From positions 1 through 45,783 of the forward strand of contig JAJRSM010000021.1 of NCBI GenBank assembly GCA_024278765.1: DNA of 45,783 bases, read 5' to 3'. The translations under genes were made by a program, and so were the position numbers. Positions within the stretch are counted from its first letter, which is position 1; each line of letters opens with the position of its first letter. Shown in pieces: positions 19,041 to 27,560 of this stretch. The DNA comes from Deltaproteobacteria bacterium. Its GTDB lineage: Bacteria; Desulfobacterota; GWC2-55-46; DRQE01. Under the pieces are notes generated by a model. It did not search any database. It was not told where the DNA came from and saw only the letters and a program-made list of their open reading frames with translations.

Positions 19041-20333
19041 ATGAGAAAGCTAATCTTAGCCATATTCACTCTAGGCGTGGCAGGACTGCTGGTTATGATA
19101 GCCACCCCTTCGATGGCTGTTCATAAGAACTTCAATAATCAGCTCTATTGTGGTGGTTGTCATACCATGCATAATAGCCAGGGCGGAGTAACCTTGGAAG
19201 GAAATGCTGCCAACGGCGGTTCAATAGTACTCCTTAGGGGTGACGTAGCACTTAGAAAAGACGTACATAACCTTTGTCTGCAGTGCCATGGTTCAAACGG
19301 TTCTCAGGCAACAGGCGTATGGGATGGTCATACTGCACCTAAAGTCTATATTGATGGCGCAGAGGGTGACGGTAACGGCTTCAGTCTTCTAGATACCAAT
19401 CCTGCAAATGATGACTTTATCAATATCGGTGCTGGCGGAGACTTCTCAGCTGCGATGGAGGGAGATTCCTCAGGTTGGGCAGTACGTACTACGGCTTTGC
19501 CGACATTTGGTACGGTAGAGGGAACAACTCCAATAGGTAGAGGTCATAGTCTTGGACTGGCAACAGCAACACCTCCAGGCAATGCCGACGGAGATGTTAC
19601 TGACTTTACATGTACTTCGTGTCATGACCCTCATGGAGCGTATAACGTGCCCACTACTGAGGCCAATAGGTTCCGTAACCTTAAGAGGATTCCTAGGGAT
19701 AGTGGATCTACCAATGTCTTACTTAATGCTAATATCAGGAGCTATGTAGGTTACGGTGGTTGTGATGCCGATGCTAACTGGACCAATGGTAGTGGTTCGG
19801 GTGCTACCTTTATCTGGCCTGTATATACTACAGGGGCTGACTGGTCAACTGATACCAGTGATTGTTATACAGCTGGCGGTAGGGTTAACTCCTACGGTGT
19901 AAGCACTGGAAATGCAACAGATGGGATAGCTAACTGGTGTGCGACTTGTCATGACGACTGGCATGAGGATTTAGCTTCAGGTGGAAACGACCAGGGGCTT
20001 GATTGGCAGAGACATCCGGTTGATAACCTTCTTAATGACGGTACAACGACCTCGGGTGGTAATGTCACAATAGTCGATACCACAAACTACAATGTAGCAC
20101 GTGACGCAGGTAGAGGACTTCCTATCGCAACAACCGATTCAAGTCCTGTCTTCTATCTTCAGGATGCAACAACGGATAAGGTCTTCTGTCTCTCATGTCA
20201 CTTTGCCCATGGCGGACCTTACTATGATAATCTCAGGTGGGACTACCTGGAGACAGTACAGGTGGCGGATCCAAGGCAGACGGCCAATACAATATCAAGT
20301 GTCGTTGGTTGTCAGCTCTGTCATAACAGGTAA
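19041..20333 (+). CDS. Hexaheme c-type cytochrome, OmcS-like candidate filament subunit
   Basis: Signal peptide; CGGCHTMHNSQGG, CLQCH, CTSCHDPHGAY, NWCATCHDDWHED, QRHPV, CLSCHFAHGG, CQLCHNR. 430 aa. Order and context match Geobacter OmcS as remembered. Confidence 0.85.
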   Translation: MRKLILAIFTLGVAGLLVMIATPSMAVHKNFNNQLYCGGCHTMHNSQGGVTLEGNAANGGSIVLLRGDVALRKDVHNLCLQCHGSNGSQATGVWDGHTAPKVYIDGAEGDGNGFSLLDTNPANDDFINIGAGGDFSAAMEGDSSGWAVRTTALPTFGTVEGTTPIGRGHSLGLATATPPGNADGDVTDFTCTSCHDPHGAYNVPTTEANRFRNLKRIPRDSGSTNVLLNANIRSYVGYGGCDADANWTNGSGSGATFIWPVYTTGADWSTDTSDCYTAGGRVNSYGVSTGNATDGIANWCATCHDDWHEDLASGGNDQGLDWQRHPVDNLLNDGTTTSGGNVTIVDTTNYNVARDAGRGLPIATTDSSPVFYLQDATTDKVFCLSCHFAHGGPYYDNLRWDYLETVQVADPRQTANTISSVVGCQLCHNR

Positions 20334-20367
20334 TACAGAGTGGCAGTTAATATAGAAAAATAAGTAG

Positions 20368-20402
20368 AGAGGGGAAGGAGTAATCCTTCCCCTCTTTTTT
20401 TT
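20368..20402 (+). terminator. Strong intrinsic terminator after the OmcS-like gene
   Basis: Perfect 12-bp stem AGAGGGGAAGGA-GTAA-TCCTTCCCCTCT followed by a T-tract. Confidence 0.93.
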
Positions 20403-20455
20403 GTTTTTTCTCGATTAGTGTGGTTTTTGTTTATATATCTCAATTGATTTTATAA

Positions 20456-20484
20456 TTGACCGTTTAGATTATCCTGTTTATAAT
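20456..20484 (+). promoter_or_regulatory. Near-consensus sigma70 promoter TTGACC-17-TATAAT
   Basis: TTGACC 20456-20461, 17-nt spacer, TATAAT 20479-20484, directly upstream of ATG 20494. Confidence 0.75.
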
Positions 20485-20493
20485 GTTGAGGCC

Positions 20494-22290
20494 ATGACGC
20501 GATACCTTAGAAGACATTTAAAAGATTGTTTGCTGTTGTTATTGGTTGTTTTAATGACTGCTTTTGTTGTCACGCGATCTGAGGCAGTTGTAGTCTTGCC
20601 GCTACATGCAGAGCCCTTTATCTCAAACCCTAAAATAGTTCATTTTGAAGAAAAAGAACTCAAAGGTAAGGATCAAGTTATTACTAAAAGACCTGCTGTA
20701 ATCTTTGCGCAGAGACCAGTGGAGAGACCTATTGAAGAAGGCATTATTGAATCGCAGGATATAGCAGAGAATCCGCTGAGCGATCTTTTAGAAGTGCCAA
20801 TTGATATTAAATCTCTTAAGACGATTATTACCCCTGTCAAGACTCAGCAGGTTGAGCCTGCATCTGAAGCTGAGAAGGTAGACCCTAAAGCACTTATTAA
20901 AAAAGCTGCGGATAACAAGCCTGCTAAGGCTGAGCTTCAATCCCATGAAGAGACAAGACCTCCTGTCATTTTCAAGCCAAAGGGCAAACCAGAATTAACT
21001 GTGCCTGCAAGAGCAGAGCAGCTGGGTGACAGGCCCGCTAAGGCTTTGTCTTTGAAAAAACCCGCATTAGTGAAGCCTTCAGTCCCTAAGGGCGTGCCTG
21101 AACCAGTAAAGGTACAGAGAATCGCGCCGCAGATAAAACCTGTTTTAACTATGCCTGTGCCTCTTAAGACTGACCCGTTGGATAAGAAGGCAATCAAGGC
21201 ACCGGCGGTAGAGAAACCCGCAGTGCTAAAGGCTCGGCCTACGCCAGAGAAGGAGTCGCAGCCCCCTCTTGTTTCCGATCAAAAGCCATCGGTGAAGGCC
21301 GTTGTTGTAAAGCCGCTGCAGCACAAGAGTACTGAGAAGAAACCTACAGAGACGACCAAGGTTGACGAGGGCAAAGAACAGGCTGCGGATAAAGTAGCAG
21401 AAGATAAATTTTCTAAAGATAAGGCTGATCAATATACCGGTCCAATCGAAGTTAGAGTAAAGCGACTTTTTGGCTTTGATGCTCAACTCAGTGGTACTTT
21501 GCTGGGCTGGGTGGACCAGATATATATAGATGAGTTAAATGACGAGATCTATCTGCTGGATAAGAACAGTAAGAGGATAGTAGTAACCAATCTATTGGGG
21601 GGCTACCTTTTTCACTTTAATTATGTCCTCGCCGGTGTCAAGAACCCGATTGCCTTTACGGTTGATTCCTTAAGTGGTGAAATATACCTGAGTGATTCAA
21701 ATAGGATTGCTATCCTTAATTATAGAGGAGAATATCAAGGGGACTTTAACCTTTCGCAGATGCCTGGAAGTAAAAATATATTTATTCAGTCCTTGCGCCT
21801 TGTAAAGAGTGATGAAGGGGACCTGTTATATATTGGCGATAATAAGAATCGCAGAATTGTAGTCTTTACAACCGGGGGCAAGTACGTTCGTACTATTGGT
21901 GCGGACCGCTGGGTAGGCAATAATATAAAAGGACTCTATATAAACAAAGATACTATCTTCTGGCTCGATAGTACTGGTTTTTCCGTCAAGAGTGTAGATC
22001 TGGACGGAAAGAATCAAAGGTCCTTTGGCAGGCTTTCCAGTCTGCTTGGTGGTTTTAGTATGCCATCTAATATGGCCATAGATGACGTCAATAAGAGGAT
22101 AATAGTTGTAGACGCAAACCGCATGATGATTATCTTCTTTGACTTTGAGGGTAATACGCTCTTCGAGTTTGGTGGGCCACGTCTTTTTTCCTGGCCTAGA
22201 GCAATTGCCGTCGATAAAAACGGGTATGTTTTTGTTGCAGATAATAGCGGCGTTATCAGGGTTTTTAATATAGTGCCGCTTGATAAATAA
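20494..22290 (+). CDS. Membrane-anchored or exported protein with a long Pro/Lys-rich linker and a C-terminal NHL-type beta-propeller
   Basis: N-terminal hydrophobic segment; about 280 aa rich in P/K/V/A (e.g. KPALVKPSVPKGVPEPVKVQRIAPQIKPVL); C-terminal propeller blades (WVDQIYIDELNDEIYLLDKNSKRIVV, IAVDKNGYVFVADNSGVIRVFN). Confidence 0.8.
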   Translation: MTRYLRRHLKDCLLLLLVVLMTAFVVTRSEAVVVLPLHAEPFISNPKIVHFEEKELKGKDQVITKRPAVIFAQRPVERPIEEGIIESQDIAENPLSDLLEVPIDIKSLKTIITPVKTQQVEPASEAEKVDPKALIKKAADNKPAKAELQSHEETRPPVIFKPKGKPELTVPARAEQLGDRPAKALSLKKPALVKPSVPKGVPEPVKVQRIAPQIKPVLTMPVPLKTDPLDKKAIKAPAVEKPAVLKARPTPEKESQPPLVSDQKPSVKAVVVKPLQHKSTEKKPTETTKVDEGKEQAADKVAEDKFSKDKADQYTGPIEVRVKRLFGFDAQLSGTLLGWVDQIYIDELNDEIYLLDKNSKRIVVTNLLGGYLFHFNYVLAGVKNPIAFTVDSLSGEIYLSDSNRIAILNYRGEYQGDFNLSQMPGSKNIFIQSLRLVKSDEGDLLYIGDNKNRRIVVFTTGGKYVRTIGADRWVGNNIKGLYINKDTIFWLDSTGFSVKSVDLDGKNQRSFGRLSSLLGGFSMPSNMAIDDVNKRIIVVDANRMMIIFFDFEGNTLFEFGGPRLFSWPRAIAVDKNGYVFVADNSGVIRVFNIVPLDK

Positions 22291-22780
22291 AGGTTTGTCT
22301 TTCAGATGAATTGGAAGAGACCTTAAAGGTGCCTTCTTTAACCTGTATTATTTAGTGCCTAGGGTTTTATTCAGGTCTTTATCTGATTTAATTACAAATC
22401 TATTGAACCTTGATTAACGCCTATATTTCATCCTATCTTAGGGGGCAGCTCTTGACGTACCTGCTCTTGCGGTGGCTCTCAGGCTTGTAACAATGCGCGT
22501 GGCACGGCATTGACAGTCTGGCCGATCATCAAGTCTGTGCTTAACTTGAAAAAGCTCACAGAGAGCTTTAGAGAGGGTTTGGTGGGCCTGTCTTAGTTTT
22601 GATATCTTTCATGTTAACCTTGTTAATCTTGATGAAACTGTGAAGTGCAGGGTGAGTGAGCCTGCATTGGATTGATTTTTTATTATTTCCTTTGGTTTGT
22701 TATTAATGGGCCTATAATATTATAGAGTTCTCTAAGAGTCTTTCAATGACCTAAATGGCTAGCAAAGAGGTAGGTACGCT

Positions 22781-23545
22781 ATGTCCGGCTACAATGGGGT
22801 TAAAAGTTACGATCATGTTAAAATACGGCTAAATATAAAGCTCGCTGAGTTATGTATCGTAGTTGCGGTTATTCTTGCCTTGTCGCTGGCCTCTTATAGT
22901 CGTAATTTAACATGGTTTGATGGCTACCGTATGTGGACTGATGTCTTGGAAAAGTCTGAGTCCAAGTGGCGTCCTTATTATAGGATGGGAATTATTCTGT
23001 ATCAGGGAGGGCGTTATGATCTGGCCCTGGCACAGCTTACCCGTGCCTATGAGTTAAAGCCGGATGCCAGTGGACTTTTAAATAATATGGGGCTGGCTTA
23101 CCAGAGAATGGGGCGTTACGGCGAGGCCGCAGATAGCTACCTGCTTGCGATAGAGACCGGTGACAGCGTCTTTCAGGCGAATCTAAATCTAGGAACAATA
23201 TATCTGAACAAAGGCAATCACGGCCAAGCCCTGATCTATTTTAATAGGTCCATAGAGCTGGAGCCGCAAAATATCGTAGCCCTTGTAAATGCCGGTTTTA
23301 CATACGCGGACCTGGGTGATTTTGAAGAGGCTGTAAAGCTTCATACAAGGGCCGCTGCGCTGGACCCTTACTATGCTAATGCTCGTTATGGTCTGGCCAT
23401 TGCTCGAGAGGGTAGTGGAGACCTAGACGGGGCGATAAGAGAGTGGGAGCGATATTTAGTGCTTGCCCCGAAGGGTAGTCCGTGGCGGCAACGTGCTCTG
23501 GTAAAGATCAAAAGACTTAGATCTCTAAAAGCAAGAACTAGGTAG
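22781..23545 (+). CDS. TPR protein with N-terminal TM and a TMTC-like 'NLTWFDGYRMWTDVLEKSESKW' entry motif
   Basis: Several TPR repeats (LLNNMGLAYQRMGRYGEAADSYLLAIE, ANLNLGTIYLNKGNHGQALIYFNRSIELEP). Confidence 0.8.
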   Translation: MSGYNGVKSYDHVKIRLNIKLAELCIVVAVILALSLASYSRNLTWFDGYRMWTDVLEKSESKWRPYYRMGIILYQGGRYDLALAQLTRAYELKPDASGLLNNMGLAYQRMGRYGEAADSYLLAIETGDSVFQANLNLGTIYLNKGNHGQALIYFNRSIELEPQNIVALVNAGFTYADLGDFEEAVKLHTRAAALDPYYANARYGLAIAREGSGDLDGAIREWERYLVLAPKGSPWRQRALVKIKRLRSLKARTR

Positions 23546-23569
23546 GTACGTTTACGTGGAGGTGGTTTT

Positions 23570-24217
23570 TTGCATACATATAAAGTACAGAAAAATCTGC
23601 CGGTCCAGTTTTTAGTTTTTACGGCATTGATTCTGCTGTTGGCCGTTGTCTCCTACGAGAGGGCGCGAGTATGGTCAACGCCTGTTGCTCTGTGGAGCGA
23701 TGTCTCGGGGAAGTCACCGGCACTGGCCAGAGCTGCCAATAATGCCGGCGACGCCCTTATCGCCGGGCAGAGGTTCGCCGATGCGATCCCTTATCTCTTA
23801 AGGGCGGTAGAGGCAGATTCCCGTCAGATAGAACCTCATTACAACCTCGGTATAGCTTATCTTAAAACTCGTGACATGGTCTCTGCGCTGCCTCATTTTC
23901 AGGAGGTCCTTAAAATTAATGCTAGTCTGCAAGGCGGGCACTTTGGCTATGAGACTCGTTTTGATATTATAGTGGGCACAGAGGCAACCCTGGGTAATCT
24001 TTATAGTCTTCGTGGTCAGATGGATAAGGCCATTTACCACTACAAAGGAGCCCTTGCATTGTCTCCCGAGCTTTCATCTATACGTTTTAATCTAGCCCAA
24101 GCCTACCAGAGAAGCGGCAAGACAGAGCTAGCGGTAAGCGAGCTGGAGGAGATGCTCAGGTTAAATCCATCTGACCGGGGTGCTCGGCGTGCCATTTTAC
24201 AGTTAAAAAACCAATGA
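23570..24217 (+). CDS. TPR protein with N-terminal TM and 'ARVWSTPVALWSDVSGKSP' motif (paralogue of the upstream gene)
   Basis: TPR repeats IEPHYNLGIAYLKTRDMVSALPHFQEVLKIN, SSIRFNLAQAYQRSGKTELAVSELEEMLRLNP. Confidence 0.78.
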   Translation: MHTYKVQKNLPVQFLVFTALILLLAVVSYERARVWSTPVALWSDVSGKSPALARAANNAGDALIAGQRFADAIPYLLRAVEADSRQIEPHYNLGIAYLKTRDMVSALPHFQEVLKINASLQGGHFGYETRFDIIVGTEATLGNLYSLRGQMDKAIYHYKGALALSPELSSIRFNLAQAYQRSGKTELAVSELEEMLRLNPSDRGARRAILQLKNQ

Positions 24218-25164
24218 AAATATGTTATAATATTAGTCATATGGCACTATTTAAACGTTATAGGGTCGCAAGCTTTGTGGTTGCTTTTATGGCGATTATT
24301 GTCTTTTTCCCGGCTACTTCTATGGGCGGTGAAAGAGAGGAAAATCCTTCAACCTCACCAAGGCTCAAGTTTACGATAAAGGGTTTTTTCTCAGATAATT
24401 TTTTAAATCCGCTAGGGATCTTTATTGACAAGGAGCGTAACGAGGTTTATGTAGTTGACAATGAGCGCGATGAGATCTTTATCTTTGATCAGAAGGGCAC
24501 TCCTATCTTCAGGTTTGGACGTAAAGCGGGCAAAAGGCTTCTTTCCACACCAATAGATCTGGTGGTTAGAGGAGACCTGATATATGTAACTCAGGAAGGT
24601 AAGCCGTATGTTGAGGTCTTTGATCAGAGGGGAAACTCTGTTAAAAAGATAGAATTTCCTGGTAAATCATTTGCTCCCGGCAGGATAGATATAGACCATG
24701 ATGGCAATATTTATGTAGTTAACAAGAGGCTCGGAGAGTGTTATGTCTTGGGTACTCAGGACAAGGTTGTAAGGACGATAGGGCAGGGACTTACCTCTCT
24801 GTCGGGAGTGGCCGTAGGTAGTGACGTGATATATCTGATTACGCCATTTCCATCGCACACCAGGGTGATAAATGTCTACACGTTACGCGGTGAGATGATA
24901 GGTAGCTTTGAGCAGATAGATAGTCGAGGTGGTACACTCATTCTGCCAGTGGCCGGTAAGGTTGACTCTCAAGAGAACCTCTGGTTGGTCGATTCTTTAA
25001 AGGGGATACAGATTTATGATGCAAATTACAAAAAGTTCAGTTATTTCGGAAGATTAGAGACTCGCAAAGAAATGCTTCGCCATCCCGTTGATATTGACTT
25101 TTCTTTAAGCGGTATGATATATGTAGTGGATAAAGAGACCAAGAGTGTAAGTGTCTTTAAATAA
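24214..25164 (+). CDS. NHL-type beta-propeller protein, exported
   Basis: NPLGIFIDKERNEVYVVDNERDEIFIFDQKGTPIFRFG and further blades; start overlaps the upstream stop. Confidence 0.83.
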   Translation: MKICYNISHMALFKRYRVASFVVAFMAIIVFFPATSMGGEREENPSTSPRLKFTIKGFFSDNFLNPLGIFIDKERNEVYVVDNERDEIFIFDQKGTPIFRFGRKAGKRLLSTPIDLVVRGDLIYVTQEGKPYVEVFDQRGNSVKKIEFPGKSFAPGRIDIDHDGNIYVVNKRLGECYVLGTQDKVVRTIGQGLTSLSGVAVGSDVIYLITPFPSHTRVINVYTLRGEMIGSFEQIDSRGGTLILPVAGKVDSQENLWLVDSLKGIQIYDANYKKFSYFGRLETRKEMLRHPVDIDFSLSGMIYVVDKETKSVSVFK

Positions 25165-25204
25165 TGGTGTTTTATGCCTTTACTCATACCAGAGTGGACA
25201 AAGG

Positions 25205-26455
25205 ATGAAAAAACAGGCCAAACAGAAGTCTTTTGATATAGCCGTAGTTCTTCAGCCGTTGCGTCCTTTGGCAATGGTTGTTTTTGTATTTCTTTTTAGT
25301 ACTACGTTTTTCCTGACTATTTCTGCTACTCCGGCCTTCTCGGGTGAGTATCATGCTACCTCTGAGGAGACCACCACGGGCACCGAGACTCTGGCTTGTT
25401 CTCAGTGCCATACTATGCACGGCTCTCAAGGAGGGCAGTCGCTTCTTTATGAAGGCAGCACCTTGCAGCCAATGCTTATAAGGGCCTCATCCGTTACTAA
25501 TCTGTGTCTGTACTGCCATGGTTCAACCAGCCCGGGTGCGGTCGGGTGGGACGGCAGAACCCCGCCGCAGGTCGAGAACAATCAGCAGAGCTATACGCCA
25601 TCGGCAGGTGATTTTAAGCATAGCAACTATACAAACGAGGCGAACAGGCACAGCATAGGCATGGATGTCAGCTCCTTGTCGCCGCCGGGATACTCTGGTA
25701 TATGGAGTGATGTTACCGCACGGTTTGGCACGGAATTTAACTGTGAGTTCTGCCATGATCAGCATGGTAATACTAACTATAGGAATCTGCGCTTTAACCC
25801 GGGCGTTCCAGCCGACGATAATGCCTCGTCGCCTAACAGGGTTTTGGTTACTTATGCGTATGGTACTGGCTCAGACCCTAACGATAATACAAAAGACGTA
25901 AATTACTGGGGGGCAGGGGCCAATACTTCTTCGCCAAATAAATTTACTCGTTCGAGTGTCCGTTTCAGACGCGCCCCTCTTGACAGCGATAGCCCGGCAC
26001 GCGGCATATCGGCCTGGTGTGGTACGTGTCATGTTGATTTCTACGGTGCAAGTGGCGCATCCAATATGGGGGGAGTTTCAAGCGGCGGTGTCGTAGGTGC
26101 AGGTGATAATAACTCTTCGACAAATAGCCCGTGGCTCAGGCATCCGGTCGCTGATGTTGATATGGGTATAGCCAGCACTAATCTGCATGTTGATGTAGCC
26201 AACTGGAATTCGGTAAGCAGCAAGGCGCGTCATATAAATCCGGACGGAATCCCCGGCAATAGTGATGATCAGCCATTTTGCTTTACCTGTCATTACGCAC
26301 ACGGTGGTGGTAACCCCAACAGCGGCGGCTCACCGCAGCTTGACCATACAAATCTGGCCTTTGTAGACGGCAGTGGCAAGGTAAATATCGAGGCCGGTTA
26401 TAGCACTGCTACAGGCATGATTCGTAACCTTTGTCAGCAGTGTCATAATCAGTAA
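25205..26455 (+). CDS. Hexaheme c-type cytochrome, second OmcS-like paralogue
   Basis: Signal peptide from M19 of the ORF; CSQCHTMHGSQGG, CLYCH, CEFCHDQHGN, WCGTCHVDFYG, LRHPV, CFTCHYAHGG, CQQCHNQ. Confidence 0.85.
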   Translation: MKKQAKQKSFDIAVVLQPLRPLAMVVFVFLFSTTFFLTISATPAFSGEYHATSEETTTGTETLACSQCHTMHGSQGGQSLLYEGSTLQPMLIRASSVTNLCLYCHGSTSPGAVGWDGRTPPQVENNQQSYTPSAGDFKHSNYTNEANRHSIGMDVSSLSPPGYSGIWSDVTARFGTEFNCEFCHDQHGNTNYRNLRFNPGVPADDNASSPNRVLVTYAYGTGSDPNDNTKDVNYWGAGANTSSPNKFTRSSVRFRRAPLDSDSPARGISAWCGTCHVDFYGASGASNMGGVSSGGVVGAGDNNSSTNSPWLRHPVADVDMGIASTNLHVDVANWNSVSSKARHINPDGIPGNSDDQPFCFTCHYAHGGGNPNSGGSPQLDHTNLAFVDGSGKVNIEAGYSTATGMIRNLCQQCHNQ

Positions 26456-26492
26456 GTACTTGTTTTGTTATAGAGTATTCAACTAACTTGAG

Positions 26493-26523
26493 ACCCCGCG
26501 TCCGTCAAGGAGGCGGGGTTTAT
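26493..26523 (+). terminator. Probable intrinsic terminator after the second OmcS-like gene
   Basis: ACCCCGC/GCGGGGT stem (26493-26499/26513-26519) followed by a short T-rich tail. Confidence 0.6.
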
Positions 26524-26545
26524 ATTGTCCGGGAGGACTCTGTTA

Positions 26546-27325
26546 ATGAAGAAGGTCTTTTTATTTATACTTGTTCTTGCTTTTATCTCTTTACCTGTTA
26601 CGGTGGTAGCAGCCAAGGACGCAGGCAGCAGCAGTGCTCTGCCAAAGCCTCCTGCCTATAAGAGCAAGGCCGAGCTTACGGCAGAGATTACGAGGCTGGA
26701 GTCTATATCAGGGGGGCGTAGCTGGCAACAGGACTTTACTCTTGGCGTGGCCTATATGCATGCAGGCAAGGTTCGTTCCGCCTTGACCTTTTTAGAGCGG
26801 GTAATCGAGCGACGCCCTGATTTTTTAAAGGCCTATGAGCCAATCGGTATGGCGCGTTTTAAGGGCGGTGATATGGAAGGGGCTCTCAAGGCCTGGAGGC
26901 TGGCACTTAAGGCAGACCCAAAGTCTATTCATCTTAAAAAGATGATAGTCCTGGCTGGTGACCGGCTTGTACTCTCCAGACGAGTCGAGGGGCTGCTTAA
27001 AGGCCTCGATGCAGATAAAGAAAGTAGTTGGGAGAGCCAGCTGAAGTTGTCCAGGTTGTATCTTAAACTCAGAGAGCCGGAAAAGAGCCTTATTTATGTA
27101 AATAAGGCCATTGCTATAAAGGGCGAGGATGCAACATTGCTTGAGGCACAAGGCAGGGCCCATGCAGGTGGTGGCGAGTTTATGCTCGCAGCCGGTGCCT
27201 TTAAAAAGGCTTCGACCATGGTTCCGGAGCAAGGTCCATTCAAGCTCAGGTTGCTGAGGATGATTGCCGATATGGAGTCTCTTTTAAGACGTGAAAAAGG
27301 CAATAAAGAGACCGTTGTTAATTAG
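26546..27325 (+). CDS. Exported TPR protein
   Basis: GGAGG RBS and signal peptide from MKKVFLFILVLAF; TPR repeats FTLGVAYMHAGKVRSALTFLERVIERRPDF. Confidence 0.78.
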   Translation: MKKVFLFILVLAFISLPVTVVAAKDAGSSSALPKPPAYKSKAELTAEITRLESISGGRSWQQDFTLGVAYMHAGKVRSALTFLERVIERRPDFLKAYEPIGMARFKGGDMEGALKAWRLALKADPKSIHLKKMIVLAGDRLVLSRRVEGLLKGLDADKESSWESQLKLSRLYLKLREPEKSLIYVNKAIAIKGEDATLLEAQGRAHAGGGEFMLAAGAFKKASTMVPEQGPFKLRLLRMIADMESLLRREKGNKETVVN

Positions 27326-27332
27326 CAATAAA

Positions 27333-27356
27333 AGACATTCGTGTCTGGTTTTTTTT
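27333..27356 (+). terminator. Candidate terminator with UUCG tetraloop
   Basis: AGACA-TTCG-TGTCT followed by GGTTTTTTTT. Confidence 0.5.
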
Positions 27357-27560
27357 ACGAGTTTTTTTATCTCTTGATTTTCAGCAAAACCATAGACATG
27401 AAATTTTTGAGAGGGTAGTGTTTTTTAGCCTCAGAGTTTTTAAAAACATTAAAATGCATAGTAGCATGTGTTTTATTGGTCCTTTTTGCATTTTTAACTT
27501 GCAAGTTGTTTTTAGATGGGTTAAATGAAATGTACTAAACTACTTCAGGAGGAGTTTGCA

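Noticed and set aside
22503-22517. Sigma54-like TGGCAC...TTGA in the 22.5-kb intergenic region
   Set aside because: Spacing is one base short and the -12 element is TTGAC rather than TTGC; not convincing.
27497-27508. Short palindrome AACTTGCAAGTT upstream of HU
   Set aside because: Only 12 bp; could be an operator but not distinguishable from chance in this AT-rich intergenic region.
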